Below are positions 57,524 to 64,000 of a DNA stretch of 64,000 nucleotides, piece by piece; position 1 is the first letter of the stretch, and the number at the start of each line of letters is the position of its first letter. The stretch covers positions 496,001 to 560,000 of the forward strand of contig NZ_JAFIMU010000002.1 in NCBI RefSeq assembly GCF_017302985.1. The letters are read 5' to 3'. Below the pieces are notes generated by a model, which saw nothing but the letters and a program-made list of their open reading frames with translations, was not told the origin of the DNA and searched no databases. The DNA comes from Corallococcus macrosporus (GTDB lineage: Bacteria; Myxococcota; Myxococcia; Myxococcales; Myxococcaceae). Both the position numbers and the translations under genes were made by a program.

Positions 57524-58381
57524 TCAGCGCTCTCCGAACGGGCGCACCGCGAGCCCCACGCCCAGCATCGCTTCGTCGCGCCGGAAGAGCCCCGCGTCGT
57601 TCTTCACCCCCGTGGCCGTGAGCCGCGCGAACACCGGCGCGTCGTTGACCGCGAGGAGCACGTGCTCCAGCGCGACCTCTCCGCGCGCCCGGAAGTGCGC
57701 GCCCCCCTCGAACTCGAAGCTCCAGCCCGCCACCCCCGTCGCGCGCAACGCCCACCGCCCGTCCCGCGTCTCCCAGCCCGCGTCGAGCAGCAGGGACGTG
57801 AAGGGGGACACCTCATGCCGGGTCCCGTCCGGCGCGTGGCGCAGGGCATGGCTCGCGGCGGGGCCCACGGCCAGCCAGCCCCACTCGGCATTCGTGCGGA
57901 GCGGATCCAACAGCAGCCCCACGCGGCCCGTCTCCAACGTCCAGCCCGCACCCTCCCAGGTGCGCCGCTCCAGGTGCGCCGCGCGCGCGGCGAGCGCCAC
58001 GTCGAACGGGAAGGGGATGCGCCGGGGCCGCCCGATGGAGACGAGGATGGAGCCCTCCTCCACGTGCCTGCGCAGCAGGCCCTCGTAGGCGGTGAAGGTC
58101 AGCCCCCGCTTCTCGCCGCCCCAGGCCTCCGTCATGAGCAGCCGGTGCGAGTCGAACCACAGCGAGTCCGCCTTGCTGCCGCTCGAGCGGTCCGCGCGCA
58201 CCAGGAACCCCGTCCGCACGGCGAGGCTCTGCGCGTCGTCCTGCACGCGCAGCGCGGTGCCCAGCACCCAGCCGGTGCCGGGGTCGAAGCAGGTGGGGAA
58301 CGTCTCCCCGGCGGCCGTCCGGCCCTCACACGACAGGCCGGGCACGCTGCCCAGGAGCAATGCCAGCGCGAGCGCCACCAT
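57524..58381 (-). CDS. Predicted envelope protein A (exported, beta-rich)
   Basis: 285 residues. Signal peptide (VALALALLLGSVPG, cleavage near SC), two Cys early (CEGR, TCFD) and alternating beta-strand pattern throughout (LRATGVAGWSFEFEGG, ARGEVALEHVLLAVNDAPVFARLTATGV). The C-terminus GVGLAVRPFGER lacks the usual terminal aromatic of a classical porin. Outer-membrane beta-barrel or periplasmic beta-protein is likely. It follows envelope protein B by six bases on one transcript. No family is recognised. The two proteins share the LLAINDQP/LLAVNDAPV motif near the end, so they are distant paralogues. Confidence 0.72.
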   Translation of the reverse strand: MVALALALLLGSVPGLSCEGRTAAGETFPTCFDPGTGWVLGTALRVQDDAQSLAVRTGFLVRADRSSGSKADSLWFDSHRLLMTEAWGGEKRGLTFTAYEGLLRRHVEEGSILVSIGRPRRIPFPFDVALAARAAHLERRTWEGAGWTLETGRVGLLLDPLRTNAEWGWLAVGPAASHALRHAPDGTRHEVSPFTSLLLDAGWETRDGRWALRATGVAGWSFEFEGGAHFRARGEVALEHVLLAVNDAPVFARLTATGVKNDAGLFRRDEAMLGVGLAVRPFGER

Positions 58382-58387
58382 GCCGGC

Positions 58388-59677
58388 CTAGCCCTTCCCG
58401 GGGGACGACGTCGGCGCGGACCTTCTCGCCGGAGCCCACAGCGAGAAGCGCAGCCCCGCCTGCGCGGACCACTCCCAGCCCGCGGGTGCGTTCGCCACGT
58501 CGTCGCGCCACGTCCCGCGTCCGTCCAGCGTCAGGCTCACGGGCTGGTCGTTGATGGCCAGCAGGATGACCTCGTAGCCCGCGCGCAGCCGCAGCCGCTC
58601 CGGGCGCAGGGGCCGGCCCTCCACTTGTTCGCCGAGCAGCACCTTCTGGGCCTCCGCGCCGAAGCGCACGTGGTGGAAGCCGTCCCGGTCCAGCGTGAGG
58701 TCCCCCTCCAGCGCCGCCGAGGGAACGAGCGTGAAGAAGCCGTTCGTCCGGTCGCGCTCCACGGCGGGACCGGCCCGCACGCGCACGTAGGACACCAGGT
58801 CGCTCGAGTGCCACAGGTCCAGCGTCACGTGGGTCGCGGCCAGGGAGAGGAAGTCCGCGTGCACGTCCTCGCGGCGCACCTGCTCTCCGTGGAGCACCTC
58901 CATCCAGAAGCCCAGGTTGGCGTAGACGTCGAAGCGCCGGGGACGGCCGTAGAAGGTCGTCACCCGGAAGAGCGGCGCGTCGTTCTGGCTGCGGAAGTCG
59001 TAGCGCAGGAGCGTGGCCTCGTAGGACGCCGCGTCGCCCAGGTAGAACTCCGTGTCCAGGAGCGTCATCCGGTGCAGCCGGTCGGAGTCGCCGGGCCACT
59101 CCAGGTCCACGCCGAAGTCCACGCGCACGCGCTCGTCCATGCGGTCCGTTTCGCGCAGCCATCGCGGCGCCCACGCTCCACCCAGGTAGACGCGCCGGTG
59201 CAGGTCGAAGTTGTACTGCAGCACCCGTCCGCGCTCGTCGCGGTACCAGCCCGGCGGCGCCTCCGCGATGGCGGGCACCAGGCGGTACTCGCGCGCCTTC
59301 TCCGGGGGCATCACGCCCGACACGCACGGGTTCACCCGGTCCAGGGGCTGGTCGCTCTCATGTCCCTGCGAGTCCAGCACCTGGGCGGGCGACACCAGGC
59401 ACTCCTTCTTCGCCTCGTCGCAGCGGACACGCCACTGCCCGGATGGCACGGCGGGCGTGGGCGGCAGGCGCAGGCACAGCGGATATCCGTTGGGAGATTG
59501 CTGGGGAGACTCCGCGCCAGGCACGGCCATCTGGAAGTCCCACGGCTCGGGTTCCACGGGCGGCTCCGGCTCCGCGGCCTGCGTCGACTCCACAGGAGCT
59601 TCGGGCTCCTTCACCTCCGGCACCTCCACCTGTCCGAGCAGGAGGGCACACCCCAGGGTCACCGCTGAGACCAGCAT
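58388..59677 (-). CDS. Predicted envelope protein B (exported, beta-rich)
   Basis: 429 residues. Signal peptide (MLVSAVTLGCALLLGQ), Glu/Pro-rich linker, four Cys in the N-terminal half, then a long beta-rich region (VDFGVDLEWPGDS, FLSLAATHVTLDLWHSSD) ending in GLRFSLWAPARRS. Start: GTG at 59680 is directly followed by ATG 59677; GAGGAG is best spaced for the ATG. Co-transcribed with protein A. Outer-membrane barrel prediction is only by strand alternation. The upstream region is divergent from a GT39 gene and holds strong inverted repeats. Confidence 0.73.
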   Translation of the reverse strand: MLVSAVTLGCALLLGQVEVPEVKEPEAPVESTQAAEPEPPVEPEPWDFQMAVPGAESPQQSPNGYPLCLRLPPTPAVPSGQWRVRCDEAKKECLVSPAQVLDSQGHESDQPLDRVNPCVSGVMPPEKAREYRLVPAIAEAPPGWYRDERGRVLQYNFDLHRRVYLGGAWAPRWLRETDRMDERVRVDFGVDLEWPGDSDRLHRMTLLDTEFYLGDAASYEATLLRYDFRSQNDAPLFRVTTFYGRPRRFDVYANLGFWMEVLHGEQVRREDVHADFLSLAATHVTLDLWHSSDLVSYVRVRAGPAVERDRTNGFFTLVPSAALEGDLTLDRDGFHHVRFGAEAQKVLLGEQVEGRPLRPERLRLRAGYEVILLAINDQPVSLTLDGRGTWRDDVANAPAGWEWSAQAGLRFSLWAPARRSAPTSSPGKG

Positions 59678-59796
59678 CACTGCTCCTCATGAGCGGCCTT
59701 CCGCGCACCGGCCACGCGGTCAGGCTTCGTGATGGGACGCCCTTACAAGGCCCGTGCCCCTTACGGGAGGACGGGCTTTCGCGGACATGGCCGTGC

Positions 59797-59820
59797 GGCT
59801 GTGCAAGCGTCTGCACAGCC
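59797..59820. promoter_or_regulatory. Inverted repeat GGCTGTGCA-N6-TGCACAGCC
   Basis: Perfect 9-base arms in the 290-base divergent region between the envelope-protein operon and the GT39 gene. Probable operator for one or both directions. Close by is the perfect palindrome CGGTCGACCG (59877-59886), then TATAAG (59903). The 59678-59968 gap holds these and no gene. Confidence 0.5.
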
Positions 59821-59876
59821 CCTGTGCACGCGGAGGCGCACGCGGTGGCGCGAGAACGACGCACCTCCTTCCAGGT

Positions 59877-59886
59877 CGGTCGACCG
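59877..59886. promoter_or_regulatory. Palindrome CGGTCGACCG near a -10-like TATAAG
   Basis: Ten-base perfect palindrome 17 bases upstream of TATAAG (59903-59908), and ~60 bases before the GTG of the GT39 gene. It could be an operator at the GT39 promoter. Confidence 0.3.
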
Positions 59887-59968
59887 GAGGGGAGGGTGGG
59901 GGTATAAGCGCCCCGGCCCCATGTGGTGCACGGTGGGCCCGTCCCGGACGACGAAGGAGCACGCGCGC

Positions 59969-62281
59969 GTGGCAAGCGACGGCGAAAAGAACTCGCAGGG
60001 GGAACCCACCTTCACCCAGGCCATCCTCGGTGAGGACACCCTGACGTCTTCATGGGGCAGGCGGTGGCTGGCCCTGTCCTTCAGCGCGCGTGTGGTCCTG
60101 GCGACCGCGGGCTTCGCGGCGCTGCTCTTCGTGCCCTACCTGGGCGCCGTGGGCCTGTGGGACCCCTGGGAGACGCACTACGGCGAAGTGGGCCGGGAGA
60201 TGATCCAGCGCAGCGACTACGTCTATCCCTTCTGGGAGAACGCGTGGTTCTTCTCCAAGCCGCCGCTCACCATGTGGATGCAGGCGCTGGGGATGAACCT
60301 CGTCGGCGCGCTCAAGGGCGACGGCGCCATGGGCCTCTACACGGAGTGGGGCATGCGCATGCCCTTCGCCATCCTCAGCATCACCGCCGTGGCGCTGCTG
60401 TCGCTGGCGGTGGCGCGGGTGGTGAGCATGCGCGCGGGCCTGGCCACGGGCTTCGTGCTGGCCACCATGCCGCTGTACTTCCTGCTCACCCGGCAGACCG
60501 TCACGGACACGCCCTTCGTCACCACGTTCGTGTGCGCCATGGCGTGCGCGCTCATCGGGCAGTTGGATGACACCACGAAGCACCGCGCGGGCTGGTGGTA
60601 CGCGTTCTACGTCTTCGCGGGCCTGGCCACGCTGGCCAAGGGCCTGCTGGGCGTGGGTCTGCCCGCGGTCATCCTGGTGCTGTACGCGGCCGCCGCCGTC
60701 ATCCCGTGGAGCCGCGAGAGCCTGGAGGCGCACCTGCGCTGGCTCACCAGCGGCGAGGTCCGCGCCCAGGTGCGCGCGGGCACGCGGGCCATGCCGGTGC
60801 TGTGGGCGCAGATGTACCGGATGAAGCTGGGCACGGGCATCCTCGTGTTCGCGGCGGTGGCGGTGCCCTGGTACCTGACGCTGTGCCTCTTCGACGGCGT
60901 GGACGACGAGGGCAAGCTGTTCTGGTACCGCTTCTTCATCCACGACCACCTCAACCGCCTCACCGCGGGCGTGCACACCACCACGCCGGGCGGGTCGTTC
61001 ACCTACTTCATCGAGCAGGGCGGCTTCGCCATCTTCCCGTGGGTGGCGCTCGTGCCCGGCGCGTTCGCGGTCGTGTCGCGCCTGAAGCTGCGCTCGCGGG
61101 ACAAGGCGGACCACCTGGCGCTCATCGCCGTGCTGTGGGTGGCGTTCGCGTTCTACCTGCTGGCCTCCAGCGCGACGAAGTTCCACCACTACGTGTTCCC
61201 GGTGCTGCCGGGCCTGGCCATCCTCTGCGCGCTGTTCGTGGACCGGCTGTGGAAGGACGGCATCTCCGAGCACGCCGTGAGCCTCATCTTCGGCCTGGTG
61301 CTCTTCATCCTGGTGGGCAAGGACCTGGCGGAGAACCCCAAGGACTTCACCGACCTGTTCGTCTACAACTACGACCGGCCCTACCCGCAGGACCTGGTCA
61401 ACCGGCCCATCGCGTTCTTCTCCTCGCGCCCGCTGTGGATGGGCGACCTGGTGACGCTGGTGCTGCTGGCCTTCGGCGTGTACCTGGCCTTCGACGCGTT
61501 CTCCTCCAAGGCGAAGCAGGAGCGTCCGGCCGCCGGGCGCGCCATCGCGCTGGGGCTGCTGCTCACCGGCGGGGCCACGCTGGCCGCGGTGGCCACGCAG
61601 GGGCAGGTGTCCGCGATGGGGCTGTGGGGCGTGGCGCTGCTGGCGCTCGCGGGCTTCCTCGTCTGGCAGGCGTCGCGGCCGGAGGAGGCGCCGGGGCGCA
61701 CGGTGCTCCAGGCCGTGGGCTTCGGCCTGGCGCTGGTGGGCGTGGCGCTGGCGGTGCGCGGCTTCCGGGGCCCTCCCGCGTCGGACGCGATGTTCAAGGC
61801 CCTGTCCGGCACCATCAACGTGAAGGTGGGCATGGGTTTCGCGTTCGGCGTGGCCGGCGTGCTGGCGGTGGTGGCCGCGCTGCAGCGCTCGCGCGTGCTC
61901 CTGTTCAGCACGTTCTGGGGTCTGGCCGCGGCGTTCGCGCTCTGGTTCAACTGGGGCCACTGGGTGGACCTGTCCCACCACTGGACGCAGCGCGACCTGT
62001 TCTGGCGCTACTACAACCAGCGCCAGGCGGGAGAGCCCATCGCCGCGTACATGATGAACTGGCGCGGGGAGACGTTCTACTCGCGCAACACGGTGGAGCA
62101 GTTCCGCGCCAGCGACTCCGCCACGCGCATGCGCCAGTTCGCCGCGCGGCCCGGCCGCGAGTGGGCGCTGGTGGAGCACAACCGCGTGAACCTGCTGAGG
62201 AGCGCGGTGGGCGCCGACAAGACCGTCACCCTCGTGGACCGGGACATCAACAACAAGTTCGTGCTGGTGACCATCGAGTGA
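59969..62281 (+). CDS. GT39/ArnT-like membrane glycosyltransferase (second)
   Basis: 770 residues, GT-C fold with about 14 helices. First loop GLWDPWETHYGEVGREM holds the acidic catalytic pair (Asp65, Glu68) and the family's ARNT/PMT hallmark; then FFSKPPLTMW, LATLAKGLLG and a long C-terminal region with added helices. Substrate is a polyprenyl-phosphate-sugar. The GTG at 59969 has AAGGAG nine bases upstream; an ATG at 59921 has no ribosome site. Its stop overlaps the ABC ATPase start (GTGA). That coupling links sugar transfer to export (inference). Confidence 0.88.
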   Translation: MASDGEKNSQGEPTFTQAILGEDTLTSSWGRRWLALSFSARVVLATAGFAALLFVPYLGAVGLWDPWETHYGEVGREMIQRSDYVYPFWENAWFFSKPPLTMWMQALGMNLVGALKGDGAMGLYTEWGMRMPFAILSITAVALLSLAVARVVSMRAGLATGFVLATMPLYFLLTRQTVTDTPFVTTFVCAMACALIGQLDDTTKHRAGWWYAFYVFAGLATLAKGLLGVGLPAVILVLYAAAAVIPWSRESLEAHLRWLTSGEVRAQVRAGTRAMPVLWAQMYRMKLGTGILVFAAVAVPWYLTLCLFDGVDDEGKLFWYRFFIHDHLNRLTAGVHTTTPGGSFTYFIEQGGFAIFPWVALVPGAFAVVSRLKLRSRDKADHLALIAVLWVAFAFYLLASSATKFHHYVFPVLPGLAILCALFVDRLWKDGISEHAVSLIFGLVLFILVGKDLAENPKDFTDLFVYNYDRPYPQDLVNRPIAFFSSRPLWMGDLVTLVLLAFGVYLAFDAFSSKAKQERPAAGRAIALGLLLTGGATLAAVATQGQVSAMGLWGVALLALAGFLVWQASRPEEAPGRTVLQAVGFGLALVGVALAVRGFRGPPASDAMFKALSGTINVKVGMGFAFGVAGVLAVVAALQRSRVLLFSTFWGLAAAFALWFNWGHWVDLSHHWTQRDLFWRYYNQRQAGEPIAAYMMNWRGETFYSRNTVEQFRASDSATRMRQFAARPGREWALVEHNRVNLLRSAVGADKTVTLVDRDINNKFVLVTIE

Positions 62282-63237
62282 GGCTCCCCCTGTCCGCTGC
62301 TCGCGTGGAGTCCCCCGGCGAGGGAGGCCTGCGCGTGCGCGGGCTGGCGAAGCGCTTCGGTGAGCGCACCGCCGTGGAGGACCTCACCTTCGACGTGCGG
62401 CCCGGGGAGGTGTTCGGCCTGCTGGGGCCCAACGGCGCCGGCAAGACGACGACGGTGCGCATGCTGACGGGGCTGCTCAAGCCCTCCGGCGGCGACGCGG
62501 AGGTGTGGGGCCACTCCGTCACGCGCGACGGTGAGTCGCTGCGCAAGGTGGTGGGGCTGCTCACCGAACAGCCCGGGCTCTACGACCGGCTCACCGCTCG
62601 GGAGAACCTGCGCTTCTTCATGAAGCTGCATGAGCTGGACGAGTCCACCGCGTGGCCCCGGGCGAAGCACTACCTCGACCGCTTCGGGCTGGGCGGCCGC
62701 GAGGACGACCCGTGCGGCGGCTTCAGCAAGGGCATGCGCCAGAAGCTGGCCATCGTGCGCACGCTGGTGCACGACCCGCGCGTCATCTTCCTGGACGAGC
62801 CCACCAGCGGCCTGGACCCGGAGTCCGCGCGCACCGTGCGCGACGCGGTGGCGGAGCTGGCCTCCGAGGGGCGCACCATCGTCCTGTGCTCGCACAACCT
62901 GGCGGAGGTGGAGCGGCTGTGCGAGCGCGTGGCCGTGGTGCGCCGCCGCCTGCTGGCGCTGGGCCCGGTGCGCGAGCTGCGCCGCGCGGGACAGGCGCTG
63001 GACGTGCGCGTGGAGGGTGACGCGGAGGCCTTCCGGCCCGCGCTGGCGGCGCTGCCCTTCACGCCCAACGTGCTGGTGGAGGGCGGCCGCCTGCGGGTGA
63101 TGGTGGCGGACGAGGCGCAGGCGCCGGACGTGGTGGCGTGCCTGGTGGGCGCGGGCGCGCGCGTGCACAGCGTGGTGCCCGCGCAGCGGCCGCTGGAAGA
63201 GGTGTACCTGGACCTGCTGCGGGAAGAGGAGACGTGA
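62278..63237 (+). CDS. ABC transporter ATPase (ABC-2 type exporter)
   Basis: 319 residues. Walker A GPNGAGKTTT (50-59), Q-loop LTEQPGLYDRL, signature FSKGMRQKLAI, Walker B VIFLDEPTSGLDPES, H-loop CSHNL: a complete ABC2-type ATPase (CcmA/DRA/NodI-like). The C-terminal ~80 residues are a regulatory add-on typical of this group. The start is GTG 62278 in GTGA with the glycosyltransferase stop; GTG 62305 is an alternative. The permease follows at once. Confidence 0.94.
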   Translation: MRLPLSAARVESPGEGGLRVRGLAKRFGERTAVEDLTFDVRPGEVFGLLGPNGAGKTTTVRMLTGLLKPSGGDAEVWGHSVTRDGESLRKVVGLLTEQPGLYDRLTARENLRFFMKLHELDESTAWPRAKHYLDRFGLGGREDDPCGGFSKGMRQKLAIVRTLVHDPRVIFLDEPTSGLDPESARTVRDAVAELASEGRTIVLCSHNLAEVERLCERVAVVRRRLLALGPVRELRRAGQALDVRVEGDAEAFRPALAALPFTPNVLVEGGRLRVMVADEAQAPDVVACLVGAGARVHSVVPAQRPLEEVYLDLLREEET

Positions 63238-63239
63238 GC

Positions 63240-64000
63240 ATGGCCTTCCGGCCTCGACGCGCGTTGGCGGTGTTCTGGAAGGACTCGCTGGACCTGCGCA
63301 AGAACGTGGGGCTGCTCCTGTCCATGACGGTGCTGCCGCTGGTGATGGTGACGGTGCCCATTGGCGTGGTGTGGACGTACGTGCGGCAGCCGGACCACTC
63401 CGACCTGCGCACCGTGGCGCTCTTCTACGACCCCACGCTGCCGCTGGGCGCGAGCGCGGCGCGCTTCCTCATCGACAAGTCGCTCACCGACTGGTTCGGC
63501 ATGTTCCTGGTGATGCCCGTCTTCATCCCCATCCTCATCGCGTCCCAGAGCGTGGCGGGGGAGAAGGAGCGGCGCACGCTGGAGCCGCTGCTCGCGTCGC
63601 CCGTGTCCGCGGCGGAGCTGGTGGCCGGCAAGAGCCTGGCGGCGCTGGTGCCCGCGGTGATGATGACCTGGACCGCCTTCATCCTGTTCTGCGTGGGCGT
63701 GGACTGGGTGGCGTGGCCGCTGGTGGGCGCGCCGCTGATGCCCAATGCGCTGTGGGGCTTTGGCGTGTTCGTGCTCGCGCCGCTGTTCGCCTTCTTCGGC
63801 AACGGCGTCGCGGTGCTCATCTCCGCCCGGGTGAGCGAGGCGCGCATGGCGCAGCAGCTCTCCGCGCTGGTGGTGCTGCCGCTGGTGGGGCTGGTGGGCG
63901 GGCAGGTGGCGGGCGTGCTCAAGGCGGGCCTGGGCTACTACGCCATCCAGGGCGCGGTGGTGCTGGTGCTGGACCTCGTCCTGCTGGCGGCCAGCATCCG
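63240..64000 (+). CDS. ABC-2 type permease (3' end outside window)
   Basis: At least 253 residues, open to the last base. N-terminal cytosolic stretch (FRPRRALAVFWKDSLDLRKN), first helix (LLLSMTVLPLVMVTVPIGVVW), then ~100 residues outside, the family's GEKERRTLEPLLASPVS motif and further helices. ABC-2 exporter subunit of the ATPase upstream. ATG 63240 has AGAGGAG at good spacing; GTG 63234 in the stop overlap is in frame too. Cargo is unknown: lipid, polysaccharide, drug or Na+ are all possible for this family. Confidence 0.88.
   Translation, partial: MAFRPRRALAVFWKDSLDLRKNVGLLLSMTVLPLVMVTVPIGVVWTYVRQPDHSDLRTVALFYDPTLPLGASAARFLIDKSLTDWFGMFLVMPVFIPILIASQSVAGEKERRTLEPLLASPVSAAELVAGKSLAALVPAVMMTWTAFILFCVGVDWVAWPLVGAPLMPNALWGFGVFVLAPLFAFFGNGVAVLISARVSEARMAQQLSALVVLPLVGLVGGQVAGVLKAGLGYYAIQGAVVLVLDLVLLAASI

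Overview
The window reads as one contiguous piece of chromosome from a very GC-rich deltaproteobacterium of the order Myxococcales, most likely a Myxococcaceae (Myxococcus/Corallococcus-like). The strongest taxonomic sign is a carD gene with a CarD/CdnL head and a eukaryote-like HMGA tail of four AT-hooks, followed by carG, a zinc-site protein with an altered archaemetzincin motif. That pair is known from Myxococcus. A MYXO-CTERM-like sorting signal, an Ser/Thr kinase with a PEGA domain, PilZ and FHA proteins, and many lipoproteins fit the same lineage. Coding density is high and codon third positions are nearly all G/C. I see no insertion sequences, prophage, CRISPR array, tRNA or rRNA.

Layout. 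1-1.7 kb: 3' part of rho and a Cys-rich lipoprotein. 1.7-7.9 kb (minus strand): a hybrid histidine kinase with two kinase cores, an AI-2E family permease, a conserved hypothetical protein, an alpha/beta hydrolase and a class I glutamine amidotransferase. 8.0-12.2 kb (plus): an aldehyde dehydrogenase, glutamine-synthetase-like ligase and iron-type alcohol dehydrogenase operon, perhaps a gamma-glutamylated amine or amino-alcohol oxidation route. 12.3-14.1 kb: a secreted Glu/Arg-rich helical protein and two tandemly duplicated lipoproteins. 14.2-21.2 kb (minus): a GT39-type membrane glycosyltransferase with its partner, carG, carD, a small secreted protein and a PEGA kinase. 21.2-24.8 kb: a lipoprotein divergent from the kinase, an acyl-CoA dehydrogenase and a PilZ protein.

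25.0-42.8 kb is a nearly complete division and cell wall (dcw) cluster, all on the plus strand with many 1-4 base start/stop overlaps: mraZ, a STAS protein, rsmH, ftsL, ftsI (with a PASTA tail), murE, murF, mraY, murD, ftsW, murG, murC, murB, ddl, ftsQ, ftsA. It makes the UDP-MurNAc-pentapeptide (meso-DAP type) and lipid II and encodes the divisome proteins. A terminator follows ftsA. A 5.8 kb gene for a 1922-residue surface/outer-membrane protein then sits between ftsA and ftsZ. This protein is the most unusual object here: an exported repeat protein ending in a MYXO-CTERM-like signal runs in frame into a second signal-peptide-like segment and a complete OmpA-like outer-membrane protein. ftsZ follows behind its own upstream region, which holds two perfect inverted repeats.

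50.4-53.3 kb: a hypothetical protein, then biotin carboxylase, a biotinyl carrier protein and a crotonase-family protein. 53.3-55.9 kb (minus): a REC-XRE regulator and a double-FHA membrane protein. 55.9-57.5 kb: a rhomboid-TPR fusion. 57.5-59.7 kb (minus): two predicted envelope proteins. 60.0-64 kb: a second GT39 glycosyltransferase translationally coupled to an ABC exporter ATPase and its ABC-2 permease, which is cut by the window end.
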